In this document: positions 7,883 to 16,279 of the stretch, in pieces
Layout of the letters: each line of letters opens with the position of its first letter
Position numbering within the stretch: position 1 is the first letter of the stretch
From: Acidobacteriota bacterium
GTDB taxonomy: Bacteria; Acidobacteriota; Terriglobia; Bryobacterales; Bryobacteraceae
Length of the DNA stretch: 45,156 bases
Direction: 5' to 3'
NCBI GenBank assembly: GCA_023436715.1
Contig: JAEZIJ010000174.1
Span: 1-45,156 of the forward strand
Notes under the pieces: generated by a model
Told to the model about the DNA's origin: nothing
Databases searched by the model: none
The model's input: only the letters and a program-made list of their open reading frames with translations
Translations under genes and position numbers: made by a program

Positions 7883-8781
7883 TGTGCAGTCGTGACGCCG
7901 TGTACGGCGGTCTGGCTTGCGGTGCGCCGCACATGACGAATGACCTGAATGGCGAGCACCACGCTGGCCGCCATCGTCAATGCCCCGGCGGCCACATGCA
8001 GGACCGTCCAAAACACCATGACCGGCATCGGCTTGACGGCCTCAGATGTTATGATGCGGCTCATGTAGGCGGCGATTCCGAGGAATACCTGCACAAATGT
8101 CACTATCAGCAACGCGCGGGCGATGGGCCCGATTGCGGGATGCGATCCGTACTGGCTGAGCGCCGCGATCCCCACCATGAAAACCGTTCCCGCCACCACC
8201 ATCGCGCCGGCCACATGCGGAATGACGCCGATCGCCTGATGCCGGGCGGCCGCGCCCAGCGCTACCTGGCACAACACAATAACCGGAACCGCGGACGCGA
8301 GCGTCCGCATGGAAGGCCAGCCGGAGTCCTCGGCTGCCTGAACGCCCCGCATCCAGCCCGGAGATGTGAAGAGGGCGATCGCGACTGTGGTCGAGAAGAA
8401 CAGTTCCGCGAGGCAGGCATGGCCGATGCTGATCGCCTTCGGCAGCAGAAACAGTACGGTCAGGCCTCCCAGTACTCCCTGTAGTACCACCACGCCAAGC
8501 GCAGCCCAGCCGAGATTCCGCACCCAGCGCCGCGGTTCGGCCTCCCAAAGCCAGATGGCCAGGATGATGGTGAGGATGCCGACGGTGGCCGCGATCATAC
8601 GGTGGCCATGCTCGTAGAGGACGCCCCCTTCCATAACCGGCATCAGCTTGCCATAGGACAGAGGCCAGTCCGGCACCGAAAGTCCGGCGGCATTGCTCGT
8701 CACGAGTCCGCCGGCCACCACAAGCAGAAGCGTGCAAAAGGCCACAAAAATGGCATACCGGTGCAGCCAGGCGTTGCCCAT
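7879..8781 (-). CDS. ctaA: Heme A synthase (COX15/CtaA family)
   Basis: The 300-residue membrane protein has about eight helices and oxidises the C8 methyl of heme O to give heme A. The first-half block LSVPDWPLSYGKLMP is followed by YEHGHRM (Glu57, His58, His60) and by His121 in ISIGHACLAELFF. The second half repeats the pattern with histidines in AARHQAIGVIPHVAG and FWTVLHVAAG. I chose ATG 8781 because it places MGNAWLHRYAIF just before the first helix, as in relatives. ATG 8838 would add 19 residues. It is the first gene of the minus-strand operon, so the cell makes an aa3/caa3-type oxidase. Confidence 0.93.
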   Translation of the reverse strand: MGNAWLHRYAIFVAFCTLLLVVAGGLVTSNAAGLSVPDWPLSYGKLMPVMEGGVLYEHGHRMIAATVGILTIILAIWLWEAEPRRWVRNLGWAALGVVVLQGVLGGLTVLFLLPKAISIGHACLAELFFSTTVAIALFTSPGWMRGVQAAEDSGWPSMRTLASAVPVIVLCQVALGAAARHQAIGVIPHVAGAMVVAGTVFMVGIAALSQYGSHPAIGPIARALLIVTFVQVFLGIAAYMSRIITSEAVKPMPVMVFWTVLHVAAGALTMAASVVLAIQVIRHVRRTASQTAVHGVTTAQ

Positions 8782-8954
8782 AAGAGTTGTAAATTCCCAG
8801 GTTTGAGCGGTCAGCCGCCCTCTCTTCGTAAGCTTCATTGTACCGCTTTGAGTGAGAGGCAGCGGCCCAATCGGGGTAACTATATATCCAACACTTCCCA
8901 GGATCTTCGTATAGAAAGCAGCCGGGCACGGTAAATAGCATGTAGGATATCTCC

Positions 8955-9716
8955 ATGATGAACGATGAACAACGCCTACTCGAAGCGGAGGTCGAGTACC
9001 ACGAGAAACTGTATTCGGGTTTCGCGCAAAGGCACTTTGCAAGACCCGCTGTCCGGGCGTTGCGTCAGCACATGGTTTCCCGGATTATTAGCCTCACTGG
9101 TGCGGGCGCCTCGTCCCGCGTCCTCAGTCTTGGCTGTGGAATCGGAGATACCGAACTTCTGCTGGCAGCCAAGGTGAAAGAGGTGGTCGGAGTGGACCTG
9201 TCGCCGAAAGCGGTGCGGCAGGCTTCAGCGGACGCTGAGCGCCTCGCGCAACCGAACACGCATTTCATTCAGGGTACGGTTCTCTCTGCCGGGGGCGCCT
9301 TCGATATTGTCATAGCGATTTTTTTCTTGCACCACTTACCCGACAGGGAACTGGAGGCGCTTCCGCGACAACTGCTCTCTCTCATCAGGCCGGGCGGCGT
9401 GTTCTATTCCCTAGACCCCAGCGCCCGCCGCCTTTCCGGGGCAGTGGGGCGGCTGCTTATCCCCAAGCTGATGAAGAGATACCAAACCGAGGGAGAACGC
9501 GAATTGGAGGTGGAGAGCACCGCTGGCCTCTTCCGGCGCGCCGGATTCGAAGTCCGGACGCACATGTACGATTTCGGGTCCTCGCCATTAGCGGGATTGT
9601 TCCCAGGCTGGCGTTTCGGCTACGGCCTCGCCCGCAGAGCGGACGATCTGATTTTGTCCGCGCCAGCTTTGCGGAGGCGAGGCAGCAATTTTGAGATACT
9701 TGCCAAGCGAGTATGA
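8955..9716 (+). CDS. Class I SAM-dependent methyltransferase
   Basis: The 253-residue protein shows a methyltransferase_11-type Rossmann fold. Motif I is VLSLGCGIGDTE (57-67), motif II VVGVDLS (acidic Asp81), a FDIVIAIFFLHHLPD stretch forms motif IV, and LIRPGGVFYSLDP is the post-motif strand. It lacks a signal peptide and is cytosolic. It lies divergent from ctaA and 168 bases upstream of the polysaccharide export triad. The substrate is not evident; small molecule, lipid or quinone-like acceptors are all possible. The initial MM allows a start at 8955 or one codon later. Confidence 0.8.
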   Translation: MMNDEQRLLEAEVEYHEKLYSGFAQRHFARPAVRALRQHMVSRIISLTGAGASSRVLSLGCGIGDTELLLAAKVKEVVGVDLSPKAVRQASADAERLAQPNTHFIQGTVLSAGGAFDIVIAIFFLHHLPDRELEALPRQLLSLIRPGGVFYSLDPSARRLSGAVGRLLIPKLMKRYQTEGERELEVESTAGLFRRAGFEVRTHMYDFGSSPLAGLFPGWRFGYGLARRADDLILSAPALRRRGSNFEILAKRV

Positions 9717-9786
9717 TCCTGCAGCCACCGTCGTGCGATTTTGGCGCTCCGGGTAAGATGTTTACGGACCGCTCTGGGGCGTGCTG

Positions 9787-9792
9787 TATAAT
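9787..9792 (+). promoter_or_regulatory. Candidate sigma-70 -10 element for the export triad
   Basis: A perfect TATAAT lies at 9787-9792, about 93 bases before the Wza-like start. The best -35 candidate is TTTACG (9761-9766) with a long 20-base spacer, so the -35 is uncertain. The leader contains a direct repeat TTGTAACG-TTGTAACG just before the ribosome binding site GAGGAG (9875-9880). The rest of 9717-9884 shows nothing else I recognise. Confidence 0.5.
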
Positions 9793-9884
9793 GAGCAAAT
9801 GGAGCGCGCGGGAGAAGCTGTCCTCCTTCCCGGCCTCATCTTTGTCGATCCAGCAATAGTTGTAACGTTGTAACGAGGAGCGGA

Positions 9885-10541
9885 ATGAGAGGATTTGCCA
9901 TCGCAAGCGCGAAATTGGCTCTGGGTCTACTCCTGATAGCAGTCTGCGTTCCGGCGCAGCATTCCCCCCAGGCACAGGGGGCCGCGCCCGCTCAGCAAGC
10001 GAAGCCCGAATCGCCGTCGCAAGCCGCCACCGAACTCGCCAAGCCAGGGCTTCCCATCTCGGTCGATCCCAAGAATTTCAGCCTCGGCCCCGAGGATGTC
10101 ATCTTCGTTCGCGTCTGGCGCGAGCCGGACCTTTCCGGGCAGATCGTCATCCGGCCGGACGGGAAAATCACGATGCCGCTCATCCACGACGTGGATGCAT
10201 CGGGCATTTCTCCGGAGGCGCTGGCCGCGCGCATTAGCGATGCGCTCTCGAAGTACATCAACAGCCCGCAGGTATTGGTGCAGGTCCTGGCGGTGCGGAG
10301 CAAGCGCTACCTGATCGATGGCGAGATTAACCGTCCGGGCGCCTATCCGCTGGCCGTCCCCACGACGGTGTTTGAGGCGATCACGCTGGCCGGCGGCTTC
10401 CGTGACTTCGCGAGCAAGAAGAACATCGTCATAGTCCGCGGCAAGGAACGCCTGAAGTTCAACTACAACGACGTTGTGAAGGGAAAGAACCTGGGCCAGA
10501 ACGTTCAGCTTCAGAACGGCGATAAGATCATCGTGCCCTGA
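9885..10541 (+). CDS. Polysaccharide export protein (Wza/GumB-like)
   Basis: The 218-residue protein has a cleavable-looking signal peptide (residues 1-25, ending VCVPAQ). A Poly_export domain starts near LGPEDVIFVRVWREPDLSG, with IVIRPDGKITMPLI. One SLBB-like domain follows, with KRYLIDGEINRPGAYPL and the end NGDKIIVP. Such proteins form the outer-membrane or periplasmic conduit for exopolysaccharide. It lacks a clear lipobox and is shorter than E. coli Wza (about 380 residues), so it may be a single-SLBB variant. It has a strong ribosome binding site (GAGGAG). The Wzz-like and kinase genes follow on the same strand. Confidence 0.9.
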   Translation: MRGFAIASAKLALGLLLIAVCVPAQHSPQAQGAAPAQQAKPESPSQAATELAKPGLPISVDPKNFSLGPEDVIFVRVWREPDLSGQIVIRPDGKITMPLIHDVDASGISPEALAARISDALSKYINSPQVLVQVLAVRSKRYLIDGEINRPGAYPLAVPTTVFEAITLAGGFRDFASKKNIVIVRGKERLKFNYNDVVKGKNLGQNVQLQNGDKIIVP

Positions 10542-10622
10542 GCGGAACTGGCCGCAGGGAACCGACAAGACCGATAGCGGCCGCTGTGCGCCGGCCGCCT
10601 CCGGCCTGCTGAGAGGGGAATT

Positions 10623-12272
10623 ATGCAACCGACGCAAGATGTTCTGAGTGTTAGCCGGCGTCCAATGGACGTGGAGGACTACATCGACGTGGTCCGGCGG
10701 CATAAGGGTTGGATCGTCGGTCCCACCTTTGCCGCGCTGGTCCTGGCGGTAGTGGTGGCGTTCCTCTGGCCGGACACTTACATCTCGGAATCGACGGTTC
10801 AGGTTGTGCCGCCGCAGGTGCCCGAGCGCTACATTCCATCGAACGTAAACTCCGAGATGACGCAACGGATCAATACCATGGCCGCCGTCATCGAGAGCCG
10901 CTCGAACCTCATCAACCTCATCAACACGTACAATCTGTACCGGTCCGAGTTGCAGCGCAAGCCGATGGAAGACGTTGTCGAAGCAATGCGGAAGGATATC
11001 CGCATCAGTCCGGTTGCGACTCTCCAGACCCAAGGCGGCAAATCTTCGATTTCGGCGTTCAAGGTGGCGTTTGAGTACTCCAACCGGCAGGCCGCCCAGA
11101 GGGTCACCACCGAGTTGACGCGCGGCTTTATCGACGAGAATATCCGCACGCTGGCCAACCAGTCGGCCGCCACCACCGATTTTCTGAAGGATCAGTGGGA
11201 ATCGGCGAAGAAGCAACTGGGCGAACTCGAGAACAAGATGACCGAGTTCCGCCTCAGGAATGCGGGGCGGCTGCCCGATCAACTCCAGACAAATTTGCAG
11301 TCCTTGAGATCGATCGAGACCCAGCTCGGCGGCGTGAACGACGCCATCAGCCGCATCGGCCAGGAGAAGCTGCTCCTGGAAAACCAGCTTCGGATTTATC
11401 GTGACCAGCTTTCCGCCCTCGCGCGTAGCGGCGGCACGATTGCGGCGCGGGCGCAGGATGAGCGGCTGGTGCAGGCCGAACGCGACGTTGCCGTAATGGA
11501 GAATACGCTATCCGCACTGAGGCAGAGGTACAAAGAAACCCATCCCGACGTTCGGCAGGCCGAAGCGCAGTTGAAGATGCTCCAGAATCGTCGCGACCAG
11601 GTGGTCAAAGAACTGGCGGAGAAGAAACCCGATCCGGTGCCGCTGTCTCCGGCGCAGGCCGATTTGCGCGGCAACCAGGAGTTGGAAGCCGCGATCGCCA
11701 GAGTGCAGGCGCAGCTTCAGGTGAAGGATCTGGAGCTTGCCGAGCGCACGAAAGAGCAGAAGAGCCTGAACGAAGCGATCAACGCGTATAACGCGCGCAT
11801 TCAGTCGAGCCCGATCATGGAGCGGGATTACGCGGAACTCTCGCGCGACTACAACCTCGCTAAGGCTCGCTATGAGGAGCTGAATCTGAAAAAATCGCAG
11901 TCCGAGGCGGCCACCGCTCTCGAATTGCGGAAATACGGCGAGCGCCTGGATCTGCTGGAATCCGCTTCGCTGCCGGAAACGCCGGCCAAACCGAACCGGC
12001 TCATGATCGTTGGAGCGGGCTTGGGAATCGGAGTCATGCTCGGGGTCTTCCTCACAGGCGCGCGGGAGATGAAGGACACCTCGCTCAAGAACCTGAAGGA
12101 TGCGCGCGCCTACACCAATCTGCCGGTACTCGGCTCCGTGCCGCTGCTGGAGAACGACCTGGTGGTTCGCCGCAAGCGGCGGCTCACCTGGTTGGCATGG
12201 TCCGCCGCCTGCATTGTCGGCATCATTGCCACGTCGGGCTCGATTTATTACTATTACGCTACCCGGGTGTAA
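10623..12272 (+). CDS. Wzz-type chain-length determinant / polysaccharide co-polymerase
   Basis: The 549-residue protein has an N-terminal cytoplasmic segment with DVEDYIDVVRRHKGWI and a membrane helix near 33-52. A long coiled-coil periplasmic region (about 190-440) follows, with the Wzz/GNVR-type ending ARYEELNLKKSQSEAATALE, then a helix near 459-477 with Pro-rich approach (LPETPAKPNRL). A further hydrophobic segment lies near 522-541. Wzz proteins set polymer length and contact the export channel and a BY-kinase. The kinase is encoded separately by the next gene, 28 bases on. The second C-terminal hydrophobic segment is extra compared with the simplest two-helix forms. Confidence 0.88.
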   Translation: MQPTQDVLSVSRRPMDVEDYIDVVRRHKGWIVGPTFAALVLAVVVAFLWPDTYISESTVQVVPPQVPERYIPSNVNSEMTQRINTMAAVIESRSNLINLINTYNLYRSELQRKPMEDVVEAMRKDIRISPVATLQTQGGKSSISAFKVAFEYSNRQAAQRVTTELTRGFIDENIRTLANQSAATTDFLKDQWESAKKQLGELENKMTEFRLRNAGRLPDQLQTNLQSLRSIETQLGGVNDAISRIGQEKLLLENQLRIYRDQLSALARSGGTIAARAQDERLVQAERDVAVMENTLSALRQRYKETHPDVRQAEAQLKMLQNRRDQVVKELAEKKPDPVPLSPAQADLRGNQELEAAIARVQAQLQVKDLELAERTKEQKSLNEAINAYNARIQSSPIMERDYAELSRDYNLAKARYEELNLKKSQSEAATALELRKYGERLDLLESASLPETPAKPNRLMIVGAGLGIGVMLGVFLTGAREMKDTSLKNLKDARAYTNLPVLGSVPLLENDLVVRRKRRLTWLAWSAACIVGIIATSGSIYYYYATRV

Positions 12273-12300
12273 GGATTCGCTGTTGGAAGGTGGAGGCTAA

Positions 12301-13230
12301 ATGAGCCGAGTTCACGATGCATTGCGCCGCGCCGAGCAGTTGGGGGCAACGCCGCCCCCGAGGTCCGAGCCCGCCGCCGCAGCGCCGGCGGCGCCGGTTG
12401 CCGGGGTAGAAGCCCCGCCGCAGCCGGCCCAGCAACGGGGGCTTGTGACGCCGGTCACCGGCCTTCTCGAAGAGGTCCTGGAAGTCCCGTTCACTCCGGC
12501 GCCGGAAGCGCTGCTGATCGACAATAGCCGTCCGCAGGAGGCGCCGAGCGAGGAATTCCGCAGTGTGCGCACGCGTCTGAACCATCTGCAGACTCTGCAG
12601 CCGATCCACACCGTGGTGGTAACAAGCCCGTCGCCGGCCGAGGGCAAGTCTTTCGCCGCCGCTAATCTCGCTTTGGCGGAGTCCCACCTCGCAAACAATT
12701 TCACCCTGCTGATCGATTTCGATTTCCGGCGCCCGGTGGTGCACAACCTCTTCCAGATCGAACGCGCGCCCGGTGCCACCGATTATCTATTGGGCAACGC
12801 CAAGCTTGCGGACTGCATGAAGCGGGTCTCCGGGACCAACCTGTTCCTCATGCCCGCGGGAACGGCGGTCAAGAACCCGTTGGAGCTTCTGAATCTTCGT
12901 GAAGTCCGCGGCCTGTTCGCGGATCTTCGCAAATGGTTCAACTGGGTGATTCTCGACAGCCCGCCACTGTTGTTCTCGGCCGATGCCAACCTGCTCGGCA
13001 CGCTCGCGGACGGCACCATCCTCGTGGTGCGCATTGGCTCGACTACCATCGATACGGTCCACCGCGCGATGCAGTCGCTTTGTGAGAACAACGTGCTGGG
13101 CACGATCGTCAACGGCGCACGTGCCGGCGAACTCTACAGCAAGTACACCTACTACTACTCGAAGTACGGAAACGAAAGCGTGCCCGAGCCCGATGAGGAC
13201 GCGGGCGGCGAGGAAGCCAAGGAAGAGTAG
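12301..13230 (+). CDS. CpsD/CapB-type bacterial tyrosine kinase
   Basis: The 309-residue protein has an Ala/Pro-rich N-terminal linker, then a BY-kinase fold. Walker A is SPSPAEGKSF (109-118), Walker A' is LLIDFDFRRP (Asp139, Asp141), and Walker B is VILDSPP. The Walker A has Ala where many relatives have Gly (SPAEGKS against SPGEGKS), and the A' motif reads DFDFRRP rather than DxDLRRP. The C-terminus carries a tyrosine cluster, YSKYTYYYSKY (279-289), the expected autophosphorylation tail. Phosphorylation cycling of such tails controls Wzz/Wza-dependent export. No synthesis genes follow; the next gene is convergent. Confidence 0.88.
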   Translation: MSRVHDALRRAEQLGATPPPRSEPAAAAPAAPVAGVEAPPQPAQQRGLVTPVTGLLEEVLEVPFTPAPEALLIDNSRPQEAPSEEFRSVRTRLNHLQTLQPIHTVVVTSPSPAEGKSFAAANLALAESHLANNFTLLIDFDFRRPVVHNLFQIERAPGATDYLLGNAKLADCMKRVSGTNLFLMPAGTAVKNPLELLNLREVRGLFADLRKWFNWVILDSPPLLFSADANLLGTLADGTILVVRIGSTTIDTVHRAMQSLCENNVLGTIVNGARAGELYSKYTYYYSKYGNESVPEPDEDAGGEEAKEE

Positions 13231-13262
13231 CTGCCACCGGGCAGGGCCGCGAGGGAGCGGTG

Positions 13263-14198
13263 TCAACGCTCGAGCCAGTAACCCGGCCGGGTACGCACGA
13301 TGAGGCCGGGGCGGTTTTTTACCTTCACATCAATGGCGTGGAACTCCGGGCCGGAAGCCCCGCTGGTGAAACTCAGCAGATACTGGCTGTGCAACTCCTC
13401 GCCGATGCGGGAAACCGCCTGCTCCAGCGACTTCTGCCGCAAGAAGGACAGTCGGCTGCCTCCGGTGAATCGTGCGAAAGCGTCGGCTGCGTTTGCCGAA
13501 CCGAGCCGCCCGATTTCGCGAAACACTCCGATAAGGTCAAACGGCCCGGCTGGAGGCACGTTTTCCGGCTTTGAGGTGAATGCGGTGAGGAATGCCGAAT
13601 AGCTGAGTGCATAGACGGAGACGTTCTCCCGCTGCGCAAGCGTGATGGCGTCCTCGAGCCTGGTTTCGCTCGAGCGGTCGCGCGATTCGCCGATGAGCAG
13701 GATTACGCGGCGGCGGCTAGGCGGCTTCGCGGCCAGAATCTCGACTGCCTTCGAAACCGCGTCGATCATGCGTGCGCGCGTTCCCGACGGCTGCAGCCTC
13801 TTCAGTGCCTGCTCGAGTTTTCCAGCGCCGGAAGTGAAGTCCTGAACGATGCCGACCTGCTCGTCGAATGAAATCACGGCAACGTCGCCGCGCTCGCCCG
13901 TGATCAGCGGCTCGATCATGCCGCCGATCCTGTGTACCTTGTTCAGCGCTTCCGCCGCGATCGTGTTGGATTGGACCGCAATGACGAGCGAGATCGGAAG
14001 GTAGGTGACGTCGGCCTGGATGCTCTGGGGCTTGCCGTTGTCATACACCAGAAAGTCCTCCGCACTCAGCCCGTCGATGTACTTCCCGTGTGAGTCGGTA
14101 ACGGTGGTCGGGGCAATCACCAACCTCACCGTAGTGCGCAGAGCCGGCTCCTGCGCAAACAACGCGGCAGTGAGAATCACAGGCGTGAGAAGGCGCAC
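13263..14198 (-). CDS. VWFA-related acidobacterial-type secreted protein
   Basis: The 311-residue protein has a short signal peptide and an N-terminal beta-domain (TVTDSHGKYIDGLSAEDF, then VYDNGKPQSI). A von Willebrand A-like fold follows, and the C-terminus ends HAIDVKVKNRPGLIVRTRPGYW. This arrangement matches the VWFA-related family frequent in Acidobacteria. The MIDAS region reads AVQSNT (74-79) instead of DxSxS, so metal-dependent adhesion is doubtful, although a TRARMID stretch with a later Thr/Asp remains. Function is unknown; it is probably periplasmic or outer surface. It is divergent from the cas10 operon, sharing a 102-base intergenic region. Confidence 0.85.
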   Translation of the reverse strand: MRLLTPVILTAALFAQEPALRTTVRLVIAPTTVTDSHGKYIDGLSAEDFLVYDNGKPQSIQADVTYLPISLVIAVQSNTIAAEALNKVHRIGGMIEPLITGERGDVAVISFDEQVGIVQDFTSGAGKLEQALKRLQPSGTRARMIDAVSKAVEILAAKPPSRRRVILLIGESRDRSSETRLEDAITLAQRENVSVYALSYSAFLTAFTSKPENVPPAGPFDLIGVFREIGRLGSANAADAFARFTGGSRLSFLRQKSLEQAVSRIGEELHSQYLLSFTSGASGPEFHAIDVKVKNRPGLIVRTRPGYWLER

Positions 14199-14300
14199 AA
14201 CTTGAGGCTACCGCACTCCGGCAGGCGGGGCGCCTGAATCCTTCCGGGAGTCCTGGTACACTTTGTGGTAGACTGACCGCTTTAAAAGGGTCTCATTTTC

Positions 14301-15767
14301 ATGTCGCTGCAACTTCTTCTGTACGGCAGACTTTTGGGTATAGAAGAGTTCCTGCTTTCTGCTGGCGAGGAGGCGGAACTGCTTGCCGGGCGATCCGGGT
14401 GGATCAGCCTGCTCAGCGAAGTCTTGCCCCGCGCGCTGCTGGCGGAGTTCGGCCTTTCGCGGATTCTCCTCGGCTCCAGCGGCGGCGGGCAGTTCCTTCT
14501 AGTTCTGCCGAGTGAGGCGCGCGGCCCGGCTGACGAGTTCTTTGCCAATGCAGGCAGGCACATGGAAGAAGTCAGCGGCGGGCGGTTGAAGCTGGCATGG
14601 GCGGTTACGGAGAACCTGGGCGACTGGAGCGTAGTCCGTAAGCGCCTGGGTGAAGCCCTGCACCGTAAGCTCGGCGCCCAGGCCGCGACCTGGCCCCGCG
14701 AAGCATTCGAAGCTTTCCCGGAAGCGCCCCCTGCGGATCACAGCGAATACTTCCGCAATCTTGCAGCGCGTTTGTGGCAGGCGGAGAGTGCGGGCTGGAA
14801 CCCGGAGTCTCCCGCGCTGATCGCGCTCGGGTCCGGCAAACACACCTGGAGCCTGCGCGACGATATACCGCTCGCGCGCCACGCGGCGCCATCCGGCGAC
14901 GGAGCGGCCCCGGCGGACCTGGAGACCCTGGCCTCGCGTTCCGAAGGCAGGAAGGCATGGGGCGTTCTGCGCGGCGACGTAGACAGCTTCCGTATACGGC
15001 TGCGCCGTGCCCAAACGATCGAAGAGCACGTGCGGCTCTCCGTCCTTTACAAGCAGTTTTTTGCCGGCGAACTCGAAGTGCTCTGCTCGCAGCCCGAGTT
15101 CTGGCGCAAGGTCACAGTCCTCTATTCCGGCGGGGACGATTTTGCCGTGTTCGGAGCCTGGGACGCGCTTCTGCCGCTCGCCCGAGAAATGCAGCGGCTG
15201 TTCCATCGCTTCACCGAAGAGAACCTCAAGGATTTCCCCGGTCCGGAAGGCAAGACGATTTCGATGGCGGTTGCGCTCGCGCCCGATGCCGGTTCGTCGC
15301 TGGGCTGGGTATTCGAAGAGGCGGGCAGGCGTCTCGAACAGGCCAAGGATGTGGATAAGGACTGCATCTCGGTACTGGGGCGCATACTGGAATGGCGGCA
15401 CCTGGCCGATGCGGCGGAACTGAAAGACACGCTGGCCAGAATGGTTGCCGAGTCGGGCTCTTCGGGGCAACTGTTGAGCGAGTTGAGTGCGTTCTATCGC
15501 AAAGGCGGCCACACATGGTCGCATGGCGGCGAGCAGCGGTTCGACAGGCCATGGCGGTTCCAGCGCCGGTTGAACCGTGTGCTGGTGGGCGCGAAAGATC
15601 GCGAGTTACAGAAACTGCGGGCGCACCTGGCCAATGAGATGATGGGCAGAGGAGCGGCGCAGGTCAAACTCCGTCCCGCGGGCTTGGTGGCGCTGGAATG
15701 GGCCAGATTGCTCACCGAGCCGTCCGGCATCGCAGAAATCGGGAAACGGTCGCGCACCGTTGCCTGA
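14301..15767 (+). CDS. cas10: Type III-A CRISPR Cas10 (Csm1), compact, HD-less
   Basis: The 488-residue protein is far shorter than typical Csm1 (about 750-850). Palm1 is visible as SSGGGQFLLVLP (59-70). The Palm2 opening GVLRGDVDSF (221-230) leads to the cyclase motif GGDD (277-280) in VTVLYSGGDDFAVF, and a helical D4-like region closes the protein. Cas10 is the large subunit of the Csm complex; on target RNA binding its Palm domains make cyclic oligoadenylate. No N-terminal HD nuclease domain precedes Palm1, and the Palm1-Palm2 linker has no CxxC zinc motif; the only cysteines are 262 and 355. An in-frame TAA at 14283 rules out an upstream HD part in this frame. Promoter: CTGAAT and TACACT with 17 bases between them lie upstream, but are weak. 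Confidence 0.9.
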   Translation: MSLQLLLYGRLLGIEEFLLSAGEEAELLAGRSGWISLLSEVLPRALLAEFGLSRILLGSSGGGQFLLVLPSEARGPADEFFANAGRHMEEVSGGRLKLAWAVTENLGDWSVVRKRLGEALHRKLGAQAATWPREAFEAFPEAPPADHSEYFRNLAARLWQAESAGWNPESPALIALGSGKHTWSLRDDIPLARHAAPSGDGAAPADLETLASRSEGRKAWGVLRGDVDSFRIRLRRAQTIEEHVRLSVLYKQFFAGELEVLCSQPEFWRKVTVLYSGGDDFAVFGAWDALLPLAREMQRLFHRFTEENLKDFPGPEGKTISMAVALAPDAGSSLGWVFEEAGRRLEQAKDVDKDCISVLGRILEWRHLADAAELKDTLARMVAESGSSGQLLSELSAFYRKGGHTWSHGGEQRFDRPWRFQRRLNRVLVGAKDRELQKLRAHLANEMMGRGAAQVKLRPAGLVALEWARLLTEPSGIAEIGKRSRTVA

Positions 15768-15781
15768 GGAGGGTCAATAGA

Positions 15782-16270
15782 ATGGCGGAAGTGCAGCAGG
15801 AAACAAGGAATCGCGAGGGTCGGCCTCACAGGGAAGGCCGGCCGCCTAGAGAGGGCGGTCCGCGTGAAGGCGGAGGCCGGGGAGACCGGGGAGACGACAG
15901 GCGCGGCGACCGGGGCCGGTTTGAAGGTCCGCCCGAAATCGATCTCGACAAACTGATCGGCGACCCGTTGTATCTGGACAACCAGGCGCACGGCGTCGTC
16001 AGCCGCATGCGGGACATGGATTCGGGGACGAAGAGCCAGCTCAGGCGGCTGTACAACGCGGTCCGGCGTGCCTGCCGCGCTCCCGAGAACGAGCGCCAGC
16101 AGCAGTTCGTGATGCTCAGAGCGCGGCTTGCCTATACCATCGCCCGCCACTCGCTGCGCAGCCTCGACACGCTGGAGAAGTTGCTGCTGCAGGTGACGCG
16201 CAAAAACGACCCGCGCGGGTACGAACGGTTCAGGGATCTTTTCGAGGCCATCGTCGCCTATAACGAATAG
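15782..16270 (+). CDS. csm2: Csm2 small subunit with Arg/Gly/Glu-rich N-terminal tail
   Basis: The 162-residue protein is the small, helical subunit that lines the middle of the Csm complex. The Csm2 core starts near residue 52 (IDLDKLIGDP), and helices contain SQLRRLYNAVRRA, VMLRARLAYTIARH and a C-terminal FRDLFEAIVAYNE. Residues about 8-47 form a low-complexity tail of Arg, Gly, Glu, Pro and Asp with repeated REGxPxREG and RGDR units, unlike ordinary Csm2. I chose ATG 15782 because GAGGAGG overlaps the cas10 stop just upstream; a longer frame from 15698 runs inside cas10. The tail could bind RNA or be disordered, which is inference. Confidence 0.85.
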   Translation: MAEVQQETRNREGRPHREGRPPREGGPREGGGRGDRGDDRRGDRGRFEGPPEIDLDKLIGDPLYLDNQAHGVVSRMRDMDSGTKSQLRRLYNAVRRACRAPENERQQQFVMLRARLAYTIARHSLRSLDTLEKLLLQVTRKNDPRGYERFRDLFEAIVAYNE

Positions 16271-16279
16271 CGAGGAAGC

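Noticed and set aside
15698..15781. Longer N-terminus for Csm2
   Set aside because: It lies within cas10; ATG 15782 has GAGGAGG upstream.
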